A stretch of 64,000 bases of DNA, from contig OZ024825.1 in the NCBI GenBank assembly GCA_964016985.1, positions 44,205,523 to 44,269,522 of the forward strand, in the 5' to 3' direction. Every line of letters starts with the position of its first letter. Within the stretch, counting starts at the first letter, position 1. The position numbers and the translations under genes are program-made. Below are positions 35,691 to 47,884 of the stretch, piece after piece. The DNA is from Anodontia alba. Lineage: Eukaryota; Mollusca; Bivalvia; Lucinida; Lucinidae. The notes under the pieces were generated by a model. That model made no database searches. It worked only from the letters and a program-made list of their open reading frames with translations, and had not been told where the DNA came from.

Positions 35691-36599
35691 GAAATACATA
35701 AAAATTCGGTTGCTTAAAGGCTCCCAACTCAGTAAATGCATCAAAGCGAAAACATAAAAATAAAATTAATCACTAAAATAATCAAAGACGAGTCCTCATG
35801 GCTAATTCTACTGTATGCCAGAGTAAATGAAAACCAATAGTTGAACCACGGCGGGCCAAGCCAAAGACATATCGTCAAGCCCCAACCCACTGGTAAGAGT
35901 TTTACGAAGAAGCCGTCATTGAATCTGAGGTCCGAACCGCCGTCGTGTAATTAAAGGGTGAAGCATAGCCATCAACAATGATTGGGTAGACAACTAGGCA
36001 TGCAGTCTGCTGCATAATATCCAGGCTATAGCCAAATCTTTCATAACGGTTAATAAGTTTTCTGAATTGCTCCGAAAAGGTAGACTTTCCTACAATTTTT
36101 CTAAATCTGTACACTAAGTCACCGTAAAATTCTGGTTCCGATATACCTTGTTGCAGAAGTGTTCAAGTCGAGTTGCTAATATTTAAGGTAATAGAATCCC
36201 TTAAAATATGTGACGGCCCTTTAACAATGGTTATGGGGCAACAAATGGCCCCATCACCTTGGTCCTAGTAGCAATACTGCATATACGAGCCGCCAACAAA
36301 TCAACAAAATGGCATGTGCACCCAATGGACACGCAGATCAGCCTGGGCATCTGCTCAGTCTGATCAGTTTTCACTGTCTATAACTCATTTCTTTTTCTTT
36401 CCAAAGCCATAGGAACCTTAGAAACCCTAGCTACTTAGCAAATTACTGAGTGCACAGCGAAGACTGATCAGATTGTGTGGATACCCATGTTGATCTGATT
36501 CTTCCCTGGGAGCCCAGTCATTTTGTTGGTTTTGTCATGCGCTGGCTCAGTTATGGTAAAAACCGTTTAAATTAGCAGGCCGATTACCTTCGAACCTAC

Positions 36600-36910
36600 T
36601 GATGCAGTGGCTCAGCTATTACAGCGTCCGGCTTACGTCCGGGAGGTTGTGGCCTCGATCCCTGGCCGAATCATTACAAAACCTTTCAAAATGGTATTAG
36701 CTGCTCTTTCGTTTGCGCTGGGCATTTAGAAAAATGAACTGGTCAGCCCGGTGTCAGTATAATGTGACTGGGTGGAATGTCACATGTGATATGTCAGGGA
36801 GGCAGCACTCTTAAAGTGAGCCTTGAGCTACCTGTCTCATCCAGACAAAAGTCGCAATATAACTGAAAGATTGTTAAAAGCGACATTAAGTCTGAATAAA
36901 AAAAATATTT
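36600..36910 (+). mobile_element. tRNA-derived SINE (family 3), copy 1
   Basis: Head CAGTGGCTCAGCTATTACAG (box A) and GTGGCCTCGATCCC (box B). Body with GGTGTCAGTATAATGTGAC and GGGAGGCAGCACTC. Tail GTCTGAATAAAAAAA. Confidence 0.75.
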
Positions 36911-37257
36911 TTTTTTTTCAGGTTTAAATCTGTACGATGGATTAAAACTTAATATCATACACGCACTTGCGCGGGTCTTTTTCACATTAAAAAGTCAACA
37001 AAATTACATGTGCACCCAGCGCACTCAGATCAGTCTGGGCATCTGCCCAGTCTGATCAGTTTTCACTGTCTACACGTGGAAACCTTAGTACTTAGCAGCC
37101 CATTGAGTGCACAGCGAAGACTGATCAGACTGATCAGATAACTATGTTGATCTGATTATTTCCTGGGAGCCCAGTCGTTTTGTTGGTTTTGTCATGCGCT
37201 GGCTCAGTTATGGTAAAAACCGTTTAAATCAGCAGGCCGAATGTTTTCGAACTTACT

Positions 37258-37590
37258 GGCGCAGTGGCTCAGTTACTAGAGCGTACGGTTTGCGTTCGGG
37301 AAGTTGTGGGTTTGGTCCCCGGCCGAGTCATACCGAAGACTTTAAAAATGGTACTAGCTGTTTTTTTCGTTTGCGCTCAGCATTGAGAAAGCGGAACCGG
37401 TCGGTCCGGTGTCAGTATAATATGACTGAGTGGAATGTCACGTCATGAGTCTGAGGTGTGATATGCCAGGGAGGCAGCACTCTTTAAGTGAGCATTGAGC
37501 TCCCTGGCACATCCAGACTACGTCGAGATATGACTGAAAGATTGTTGAAAGCGATGTTATGTCTGAATAAAATAAAAGTAAAAATAAATT
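37258..37590 (+). mobile_element. tRNA-derived SINE (family 3), copy 2
   Basis: Head CAGTGGCTCAGTTACTAGAG and GTGGGTTTGGTCCCC. Same body and tail as copy 1. Confidence 0.78.
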
Positions 37591-37783
37591 AACCTTGGAA
37601 CTTTCTTTTTTCAGGTTAAAATCTATCCGACTGATTAAAATTTAATGTCATACCAGCGCTTGCTGTGGGTCCTTTTCTGAGTGTGTATAAATTTACTTGA
37701 AATCCACTAACCGTTTTTTTCTGTATATTTTTTTTTTCCTTCAGTTTCGATTGCTTTCAGATGTAGTCATAGACACTGCGTTG

Positions 37784-37882
37784 AAAATGGTTAAAAAACG
37801 AATAGAAAATGTTGCTGAAATCAGGGCTTATATAAATTCCCGCTGTAATTTGGGATTGAATAAGCATCAGAAGCATACATGA
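37784..37882 (+). pseudogene. Mariner transposase N-terminal fragment
   Basis: ATG at 37784 encodes MVKKRIENVAEIRAYI and about 16 further residues before a stop. This resembles the N-terminus of the mariner copy at 41920 ([16 protein letters not shown]). It is broken at about 37890 by a repeat block. Its C-terminal part is probably the fragment at 38862. Confidence 0.55.
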
Positions 37883-37897
37883 TGAGATATGTGTTCT

Positions 37898-38430
37898 TTA
37901 TGGTGTTACGGCCTAGTTTTCCTACCTTTGATTATCTGCCTTGGCAGTTTTGCATAGCTTGTAGGTATATATTTACTCTCTGAGAACTGCGTCAGGGAGT
38001 CGACTCTTTGGCTCAGTGGTAAGAGCATTGGACTTTTATCCAGGTAGACCGTGTCCAAATCCCACGATAGGCGAGAAATCTTTACAGCTATGCTTCAATC
38101 GTTTGTTACGGCTTTCCTATCGTAAGATGAGAGCTCGTCCGGATTTGGACTTCACTGCCGAAAATGGCTTTGCATCATCATAAACGATGACTTCCTTAGA
38201 AGGGGGAGTGTTACGACGTAGCTTTCCTATCTTCGATAATCTGCCATGGCAGATTACGCATAGCTTGTAGGTATATATTCATTCTCTGACAACTGCGTCA
38301 GGAAGTCGACTCTTTGGCTCAGTGGTTAAATCATTGGATATTTATCAGGACAGGCCTGGTTCGAATCCCACGACAGGCGGGAATTTTTTTTCAGCTATCC
38401 TTCATTCTTTGGTACGACTTTCATGTCGTA
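37898..38430 (+). mobile_element. Two tandem copies of a tRNA-derived SINE (family 4)
   Basis: Unit of about 310 bp starting at 37898 and 38208: TGTTACGRC, a TCTGCC[A/T]TGGCAG hairpin, GCATAGCTTGTAGGTATATA, then a tRNA-like head CTTTGGCTCAGTGGTAAGAG with box B (GGTTCGAATCCC in copy 2). Copy 2 is cut near 38430. Confidence 0.7.
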
Positions 38431-38632
38431 AGAATTGGATAAACAAATGTCATTTACCACAGTTTATAGGTAGTTTACAAAATTCAGTTCCGGTCAGGAA
38501 TCAGTCAAAAAGATGCCCCTTATTCAGGAAGACCCAGGTTTGCAGTTGCCAAATCTAACATTAATATGATCTAGTCTATTAATGAGAAAGGTGCGCGTTT
38601 CACTGTTAGACAGCTGGTACAAATAACAAAAA

Positions 38633-38690
38633 CGGTAAGAGAAAAGTCCAGGGCGTGCCACAATCACAAACCGCCGCAGTATTCCCTTAG
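38633..38690 (+). repeat. Fragment of the A-rich GGTAAGAGAAAAG repeat
   Basis: Start of the family only (GGTAAGAGAAAAGTCCAGG to AAACCGCC). Confidence 0.6.
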
Positions 38691-38820
38691 GTTTAGCATC
38701 TGTCCACTTCATTCTGAAGAAAACTCTGAAGGTTACACAGACAAATGCTCGCTGGATCCCCCATTATTTTTTATTATTATTTTTTTTTTAATTTATTTTT
38801 TATATTATTTTATTTTATTT

Positions 38821-38861
<41 letters not shown>

Positions 38862-38862
<1 letters not shown>

Positions 38863-39511
38863 CATATATTATCAGAAAAAGGTCTTTGATAGTCTTTTAA
38901 CTGATGATGATTCATGGGTCCATTTTTACGATCCCAAGAGGAAAGTTGATAACAATATATGGACTCTGAAACATGCCGAAAGACCAAGTACACAAACACT
39001 GACAGCAAAGTATTATACGTCATTTTCTTCAGAAATTCTATGCCACTCATACAAATTGCTGTTCTGAAAGGTAGGGGTATGTCTGGTAGCTTCTATAAAG
39101 AATGTGGTTCTGAAAAAAAATGCGATAAAAAGAAAGGAGAAAAGTACGTTCAAAAACCGGTCTCTAATATGTCCATTTGTTTCATGACAATTCTCCAGCC
39201 CACAAATTCTTAACTGTAGCACAGTTTTTGAAGTCTAAAAAGGTACCCTCCTTACAACCCATACCTTGCCCCGTGCGAATTTTTCCTTTTTCCGAAATTG
39301 AAAACAAACACGTGTCTGGTTGGAAATATAGGTCCAGAAGTGAATTGGGGTCGGCAGTTCACCTGTTTCTTAAAGGCATACCCAAAGATGAGTTTGTTTC
39401 AAAAAATAGATTGAAAAAAACGATGTGTTCTGGATAAAGGGGAATATTTCGAAGGTAACGACAAAACATCATCAACTTTTCATTTGTAGAAATTTTCGAA
39501 CACCCCTCGTA
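38862..39511 (+). pseudogene. Mariner-like transposase, C-terminal part, and 3' terminal repeat
   Basis: Encodes DDDSWVHFYDPKRKVDN (first catalytic Asp region) and FHDNSPAHK (second). A frame-shifted [13 protein letters not shown] region carries Glu where mariners usually have the third Asp. Several frameshifts and stops are present. It ends with a terminal repeat GAACACCCCTCGTA next to TA. It begins immediately after a T run of about 35 bp, which may mark an insertion. Confidence 0.8.
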
Positions 39512-40455
39512 TTTAAGGAAGTGCAGTCATAAAATGCATCACCAGAAGGGAGGCAAACAAATTTGAGTTGAGTATTGAAGATAATGAATTTCCCTTAAGA
39601 TGAAAAGAAAACGTGTGTTGTATACTTACTAGGTAATACATGCGCTGTCATAAATTATTATTTCCACCAACAGGTTGTGGTTTGCCTATCCGTTTACTTA
39701 CTGTATGTCATCTTTATCGCTATTACCTGCATACTGCAAACTATTGTCAACTTTTGATCCATCATAATTGAACTGCGACATGCGAAAATATACCTAATAC
39801 ATGTGCGCCAAGTGAGGACCAGATCAGCTTGCACATTGTGTGATATCTAATCAGTGTCTGTTCTACAGTATTCAGCAATTCTGTTAGCGGACAACGAAGG
39901 CCCTGATGAGACTGCGCATCATGCGCAGTCTCATCTGGGCCGTCGTTGTTCTCATTATGTGGTAAGGGGCGTTTTCTGATGTTATAACGCATTTGTACAT
40001 TAACTGTCATATCTCGCTTCATTTGCACAGTTGTCTTAATGAACACAATTACAATAATCAAACGTGTGTTCTCTTAATATAACATTTCAAAATCTTCGGT
40101 AAATATGGGATTATAGAAGACAGTTTCTACCGCCATAGCTGGGATGTATTATTCAAAAAGGGATCTTCGAAGCATACACGGACAGCGAACTTCTACATTT
40201 ACCTTCGCACGCATCCGTGCAGTCTAAATTGGGCCTTTTGTTTCATTTTACAGAGTGGCTGTTTATTGTAGAATACATCGGCGATCAAAGGTCCTGGACA
40301 CACAGACCGGATGCCAAGGCAGATTTAGGATTTCGCTGTTCACATGTGTCGTGGCCCTTTTCTCAGGTTCCGGCTAATTTGATTGTAGAATAGAAATTCT
40401 TAATTATGATAATTTCAGTAAATGTTACAATATCAACCCTCTAAGCGCTAATCGC
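39512..40455. other. Intergenic region upstream of lipase C
   Basis: Contains a perfect GATCAG-family hairpin at 39890-39951 (core GACTGCGCATCATGCGCAGTC). Otherwise nothing recognised. It probably holds the promoter of lipase C, but no TATA box can be assigned with confidence. Confidence 0.45.
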
Positions 40456-40459
40456 AAGT

Positions 40460-40522
40460 GCAGCAGACGACATTTTCTCTAAATGTAAGTTTATTAAATT
40501 GAATCTCGTCTGCTACAATTTT
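40460..40522. repeat. GCAGACGA hairpin just before lipase C
   Basis: GCAGACGACATTTTC and ATCTCGTCTGC are inverted, about 40 bp before the start codon. A relative lies before lipase B at 12959-13110. Confidence 0.45.
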
Positions 40523-40561
40523 GTTTAGCAATTTAAGGGTTAAGACACATCATTAATAAGG

Positions 40562-43500
40562 ATGGGATTTTGGAGTGCTGTATCTACGGCCGTCATCGGT
40601 CTGCTACAAGCAGTCTCGCATAAAGAGGTATGCTATCACGAGGCAGGAATAGGGTGTTTTAATAACAGACCGCCATTTCACAACACACAGAAAATGCTGC
40701 CAGAGTCCCCGGCCCGCATGCAGGTAAGTTAATAAAATAATGTACAGTGACAGTTTTTTAAAGTTGGTTTAATGGGAATGGATACACTTTCAAGGTAGAC
40801 ATGTCAACATTGTTTGTCCCCCTCTGAAAAACGACCTACTCTAAAGGGAAAGTATTTTCCTCAAAAAGGAGCAAAGTCCTTCCTGTTTGAGTAGATCCTA
40901 TTTCAGAAGGGGTTTGCTAAGCAGTAAAGCAAATGGGAAGTCATAAAATTTGTCTGCTTTGGTGGATGAGACGAAAAATCTCAAGTGTATCCAGCCTCCC
41001 TAACCCATCTATGACGAGTGGAGTCTTCTAACTGAACTCATTGGACCGGTCCATTTCCAATACAAAGGTTGTATAGGTTAAGTTTAATTTTTACCATGGT
41101 TTAAAGAAAGTCCTATATTTAATGCAAACAGTGCAGACTCCGATCAAACGCCGCGTTCTGCGGTGACTGATCTAGGTCTACACTGTTTGCTATTGTTCAA
41201 TATTTGGTCCGCTTGGAATAAATGGGTCAATGTAGAGTGGGTTGCTGTAGACATGTACCATATTTACTCTAGGTATTAGGACATACAGATATACTTGAGG
41301 AAACAGTTTACATTGTAAACCAAGATTAGACACCGTAGATACGGTAGCGCCAGATGAACGTGAGTGTATACGCTTGAGAAAGATTGGTAGGACATTGTTT
41401 AATTATAAATAGTTATGTAAGTCTATGTCATTACTAAACTGTCACTGATGAGGCCTAATTGGCCCAAACGACCATCCTGACCCAGAGAATATGGGCCCTC
41501 CGCTGCGTTTTTTTTTTGTTTTTTTTTTTTTTTTGGGGGGGGGGGGGGGGGGAATGTGTACATTGCACTCAAGGGTCATTTCAGAATATATTTCACAATG
41601 TACATATGCATTGAGACGTACAGGAAAACGCAAAGTTGTAAAACAAACAATAAACAAAATTAGCTTATTTAAAATGGTCTTTTGCTTACAATTGGATTCG
41701 CCATCTTTCCATTGTTTACCAGTGTCACTTAGCAAGAATACGAGGGATGTTTCAAACGAAGTTGCTCAATATCTACGTGGAACTTGAAACAAATATAAAA
41801 AAAAAACACTACCTGTATAGCGCAGTCCAATATCTACACAATGATGTGTGCATGTGTCCATAAATCAAATTGAAAAATAGATAATTTGCCATTTTAATAC
41901 ACGCAGCCATTGACTGCTGTAGTAAAAAATATTGCCAAGAATGAGAAAATACGGGCCTACATAAAAGCTCGCTCTAAGATAGGTTGAAACAAATGTTTGC
42001 TGAAATTTCTGTTGTGTACGGATCTACTTATGAGTCTTGTGACACGGTTCGTAGATGGAAAAAAAATGTTTCTGGATTAGAGTCAATCGAAAATGCACTC
42101 AAATCAGACATGGCAAAGTCTACGTCTTGTGACGAAATTGTATCAAAGTAAAGGAAATTGTTGAAGGGTATGCTAGGTATACAGTGATATTCATTACATT
42201 CTAAAGAATACCTTGAATGAGCTTTATGGTAAGGAAGATTTTCAGCCAGGTGGGCGCCTCATTTGTTGGCTGATGGTCCAAAGCAAAGAGTTAAAATAGC
42301 CAAACAAATGCTCAAAATATTTCTAAAATATGATGAAAAGAAATTTGTAAATGTAGTCACTGGCGATGAAACTTTAGTTTATCATTTTAAACCTGATAAG
42401 AAGGTTAGCAATAAAATGCTGACCACCAAAAACAGCACAAGACCAGTAATTGCTAAACGCGCATTAAGTGCAAAGAAGGTTTGTATGCAATCTTCTTTGG
42501 TGAAGGCGTTGTAATACAAGTGCCACTGGAAAAGGGCAAAAGGGTTACTGGAAAATACTAAAACGATGTGGTTTTGAAGAAATTGAAAAAAAAAATACTA
42601 TCAGAAGCGGCGCCCAGTCAAGGGGTTCAAACATATCCGACTTCTATATGATAATGCCCCAGCCCATACGTCTGCTATTGTAACTGAGTGTTACAATTCT
42701 TTTTGCAAAATGAGAAGGTAACAGTTTTACCATACCTTCCTTATTCACAAGACCTTGCCCCGTGTGACTTCTTCCTTTTTCCGAAATTGAAAACTTTCCA
42801 CGCTGGACGACCTTGCCCCTTGTGACTTCTTCCTTTTTCCGAAATTGAAAACTTTCATCGCTGGGCGGAGATACATCAGTCTGTCCAGACAGACACTTGG
42901 ATATGCCGTATACCAGTATCTTAACAGTATATCTAAATCAGCGTAACATGACGCATTCCAGAAGTGGATTTATCGACTGAAATTATGCATTTCCAGTCAT
43001 GGGGACTACTTTGAGGTTATGAAAAAAAGTGATTACTTTCCGGTCAGAATAAGCAAATTGAATTCATTTCAAATTCCCTGGTATATTTCTGAGTCGGTGT
43101 AAGAAGATACACTATTCTCATATAACTACATGTCTATAACAAAAGGATCTGAAGTTTTACGAAAATAAAATGATGAGCTGCTAATATGCATTTAGCATAT
43201 ATCTTAGAAACTAAGGTGATCAGATACACTTGGTAATTTTCACTTAGTTTTCACATGGGAGTCAACTTTTGTGACCTACTTTTTGTGCTCGTGCATATCA
43301 AGTCTCTGTTGAAACGAAAATACTTTGCTTCCCTGCAGATTCCATTTCAGAAGAAGACGAAATTGATTTTAAAAGAGTTGCCTCCCTGAAAGTGTATCTA
43401 TTCACTTAAAAACGTCTTCCAATCATTTATTATTTAAACATCATATTTTAACCTACACTTCTATTTTAGGTCGAATTCCTTTTGTATACAAGGCAAAGCC

Positions 43501-46500
43501 GTACCAATCCTCAGTTATTAGCCCGAAGTCCTTCCAGTATTCGTTCATCCCACTTTAAAGGATCTCGAAACACAAAGTTTATCATTCATGGCTACAATGA
43601 TGACGGAAGAAACGAGTGGGTCAAGGACATGGGAAAGGCTATCTTAAACAAGGTATTGTTTCCGGGTCATGTACTTTTTTGGGACAGTTATGGACACATT
43701 CCCATCCTTACCTTAAACCTCTCTCTAAAACCCGTGCTAGATTATTATTTTTATACCCACTCTCGTTGAAATATCGTGTGGACAGATACTGATAGGTAAA
43801 TGGTGTGCGTACAGAGACTTTTATTGTTCATTGCTTCTTCTCGCGTTACCAATGAACTCATGTGCTTTTGATTAGCCAATGTGGTACGATGTATGAGTTC
43901 ATATGGTCAACAAACAGTTCCGGGATTATTATCAATATATTATTGTCCTTTCTATAATTCTCTCTTTTAAACTCGTGCGCAGTCATGCGAGCGCGTATGT
44001 ATATGTGTGTTGATACTGAGACAACTGGCCTCGGTGGCTTAGTTGGATGCGTCGTCCAACTTGGAGACCAGGAGGTCGCGGGTTCAACCCCCGCCGAGGT
44101 CGGCAAAATTCTTTCGTGGAGTTTGATCATGAAATATTTTCTACGGACATTCTCTCCCTTCCGCTGATTCAAGAAGGTCAGTTGTCAGTTTCTGGCGAAA
44201 GAATATGCACAATACTGGTTAACCGCTTAGAGGACTAAGCCTGCCCAGTAAACGTGTGGTAAGGTAAACTGATCGCGCTCGACATGACCCCATTGGGTTG
44301 ACTGGGCCGTAAAACCTCAACACAAACAAGCACTGAGACAACTAAACACCATATTGGTGATATTTTTGTCTAGAAATGTGACTGAAATAAGTTAGTAATA
44401 AGCTCTATTTTCAAAGCAGGAAATTAATTAATTGTCTTAAAAATAATACTTTAAGTAGTATTGATAGACCAGGTCGATGTTTAGCAATGTTTTGCTAGGC
44501 AGATACATTCTGACCTACTGTTTGCTTTTGTACACCAAGCCCCTTCTAAAACGGGTCTACTCTATTAAGAAAGAATTTTCTTCCTCTAGGAGCAAATTCT
44601 TTTCTAATGGAGTAGACCCTTTTTCAGAAGGGGAAATATTGTGACAGAGTTGTCTGCCCAGAGCGAGTACCAAATCCGCTTAAATTCAATTTAAGTTTAT
44701 GACAAAGTTTGTCGCGTGATCCTTTTGCAGGAAGACGCAAACGTTATTGCCGTCAATTGGGAAGCAGGTGCCGACAAAACTGATTATAGACAAGCGGCTG
44801 CAAATGCACGTGTGGTCGGTGCTATGATTGCAGAAGTTATGAAATCGTTACGTCGTGTATCCAATGCTAGTTATAGAAGAATGCATTTGATAGGACATAG
44901 TCTTGGTGCTCATGTTGCAGGATATGCGGGTGAGCGGGTTCCCGGGATAGGAAGAATTACTGGTACGTATATATTGGTGGCAGAATGTGGATCATAGAAA
45001 AGCAACTAATCAACTAGGCTTGTATTTTGATGAAAACAAAGAGCAATTGCTTCTGTTAAGGAGCACCGCTTCTAAAAAGGGTTAGAGAAAAGTCCAGGGA
45101 GTGCCACAATCTCAAGCCACCGCCCATCCCAGACACCAAAAGGAAGAGGAAACAGACAAAACCAAACAAGCGCAAATCAAACAAACGTACGAAAAGCACT
45201 AAGATTACCTCCCTCTTCCCCAAGTGATGTTATCGCAATGCTAAAAGGACTGAAAAATACAATAACAAACTAACACAAGGCAAGACTTAAAATAAGTCGC
45301 CTCGTAGAATAAACCACAAAGCAACAAAAAGTAAGACTAACACCGGGACAACCGCCTTAGAACGGTCAAAAGAATAAACCACCAGGGGGTTTAAAGCACT
45401 TTTACGGCCAGCCAACTTTACCCTCCCTGGGTCCCGATCAGTAAACGTGTCTCAAGATAAGAGGAGATATGTAGTGGGTACTCATTAGAAGTGCCTCGGC
45501 AAGGCGCTTCTAATGTGAACCCACAATATATGTTTTCATGAAAGGCAACGGAAATATCAAATTGTTTAGCATCACAAAATCACGCCTATATAATGTTGAC
45601 ACGTTTATACCCCACTTTTATATAGTAAAACGGGTTTGCAGGGTACAAATTATTTCTCTTATTTTGCTAAAAAAAACATAGATTGTGGCTACTCGTTAGA
45701 ACCGCCGCACCAAGGCGATTCTAAGGAGTAATTATAATCTATGTTTTTTTTGGCAGAAATATGAAATATATTAGAATTTTTTATCTGAAAATTTTCCTGT
45801 TTTGGTTATAAAATTTTCAATATGTTTGAATAGGCGTGCTTTCTTACTGGTTAGAAAAAGCGCCTTATCTGCAGCTATGAGTATATACAGTACAGATCAA
45901 CCCGCATGCTAATTTAAATGATTGTACACAGGCAATTTTGTTTTCTTCATGATAGCATGCTTGCATGATATTGTGTCTCTCTTGCGTCTCTGGTCTAGAT
46001 GTATCTTTGACTAACATTTTTTGTGACTAATCTGTTTCGGTGACTTTTATTTATCACATGCTAGCTTCTTACAGAAGGGTTCAGTGACATCAGCACTTTC
46101 CATGCTCTCATGTGCAAACAGTTCCTACATTTTGGATCATGAGTATTGAAAACATCTTCACAGAAATCAACAGCTGTTAATTCAGCATAACCTACGTGAT
46201 TTTAGTTGATTTTCTTAATGATTTTTACAGCTAATATTTATGTGCCACAAAAAAGCCATAATGTATTATTTGAAATATTTTGTCAGTTACTGCATTTTTT
46301 GTCTTCTGCTACACAAAGTCACTTGACTTCTGTTGGATTTATCTTCTGCAGAATGTGCCTCAAATTTGGTACCTGTCTAAAAAAGGTAAGAGAAAAGTTC
46401 AGGGAGTGGCACAATCACAAACCGCTGCCCTTCCCAGACCCCAAGAGGAAGAAGAAACCGACAAATCCAAACAAGCACAAATCGAACAAACGTACGAAAA

Positions 46501-47798
46501 GCACTAAGATTAGCTCTCTCTTCCCCAAGCGAGGTAATCGCAATACTGAAAGGACTGAAAAACACAAGAACAAAATGACACACGGAAAGACATACAACAA
46601 ATCGCCTCGTAGAATAAACCACAAAGCAACAAAGAGTAACACTAACACCGGGACCACAGCCTTAGAACGGTCAGTAGAGTAAACCACCTAAGCCTTGACA
46701 CTGTAATTTTATGCTATATAGATTATAGTAATGTAAAGGTATTTTTACCTATCACCATATTTTAGGCTTAAACAACTGAGATTTATTCATTTCTGGTTTG
46801 TTTAATCTTTATTTATTGTAGTAATGTCTTTACGTCGCTTCATTTACCTTGTTTTAAATCACTTAATGATAAATCTATATTGCCTACTCCAAAACAGTAA
46901 TTGGAAACCAGTTATAATTCTTTGAATTTTTTAGGACTGTGTTTTAAACCTTTCATGCTGCTCACCCTTATAAGTTCTGTTAATAGTCAACGGTTTCATT
47001 TTGAGTCATCTATTACTGAAATATGATTTTGTTTCTAACTTCTGCACACAAATTGTACAATTTGATAAAGATTAAAGGTCATTTCTTTAGGCACAACAGA
47101 TGGCCGCTCCATATCGATATTGGAGTTTTTTAAAACATAAAAATTACATTGAGAAGAACATAAATTATCAAAAAGATAAGATGCAGTTTTAGTTGATATT
47201 TGACATTTTTCATCTCAGCATGCGCGTCTGAGTGGTGATCAGGAGGTTGTGGGTTCGACCCCCGCCGGGTTGGCAACATTCGTTCGTGGAGATTTGATCA
47301 TGAAATATTTTCTACGGTCATTCTCTACCTTTCGCTGATTTAAGAAGGACATTTGTCTGTTCCTGACGAAAGAATGTGCACAATACTGGTTAACCGCTTA
47401 GAGGACTGAGCCTGCCAACTAAAAGTGTGGTTAGGTAAACTGACCGCGCTTGACATGACCCCATTGCCGTAAAACCTCAACACAAACAGAATTTTCATCT
47501 CAGCAACAGGAGAACAATCTAAAGGTCATCGACATGGTTTTGTCTTCTAAAGCGTGTTTCCTATTTGATATATTCTCAGAAAGTGAAAATTATGATATCC
47601 AAGAAAATTCACAGTCAGTTAATACAAACTGTAGAAGAAAGTCACTTCAAAAGCACCATAGCATATGCCACGGAGACTACAGTACGACAAACTAGAAAAA
47701 GAAGTATAAGGAAGTAAACAAAGAAACCTGCAAAACAGAATCGTCTTCGAACAATCCAGAAGCAGGTTTCCTAGTCTGGATGTGACGTTGGGAGATGA

Positions 47799-47884
<86 letters not shown>

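Larger units (their letters stand above)
36310..37690 (+). repeat. Tandem duplication, about 700-bp unit, each with a tRNA-SINE
   Basis: 36310-36995 and 37005-37690 are collinear: a GATCAG hairpin stretch, TTGTTGGTTTTGTCATGCGC, CAGTTATGGTAAAAACCG, then a SINE and its A-rich tail, then TCAGGTTTAAATCTGT or similar. Copies differ at many sites, so the event is old. Confidence 0.8.

Noticed and set aside
44029..44110. Possible functional tRNA gene
   Set aside because: Box A and B are present, but the sequence continues into a body shared by two other copies and no full cloverleaf closes, so it is a SINE head.
35191..46687. Reverse-strand hydrophobic frames at 35191-35514 and 46377-46687
   Set aside because: They lie in copies of the A-rich interspersed repeat, the frames are not maintained between copies, and no domain is seen.
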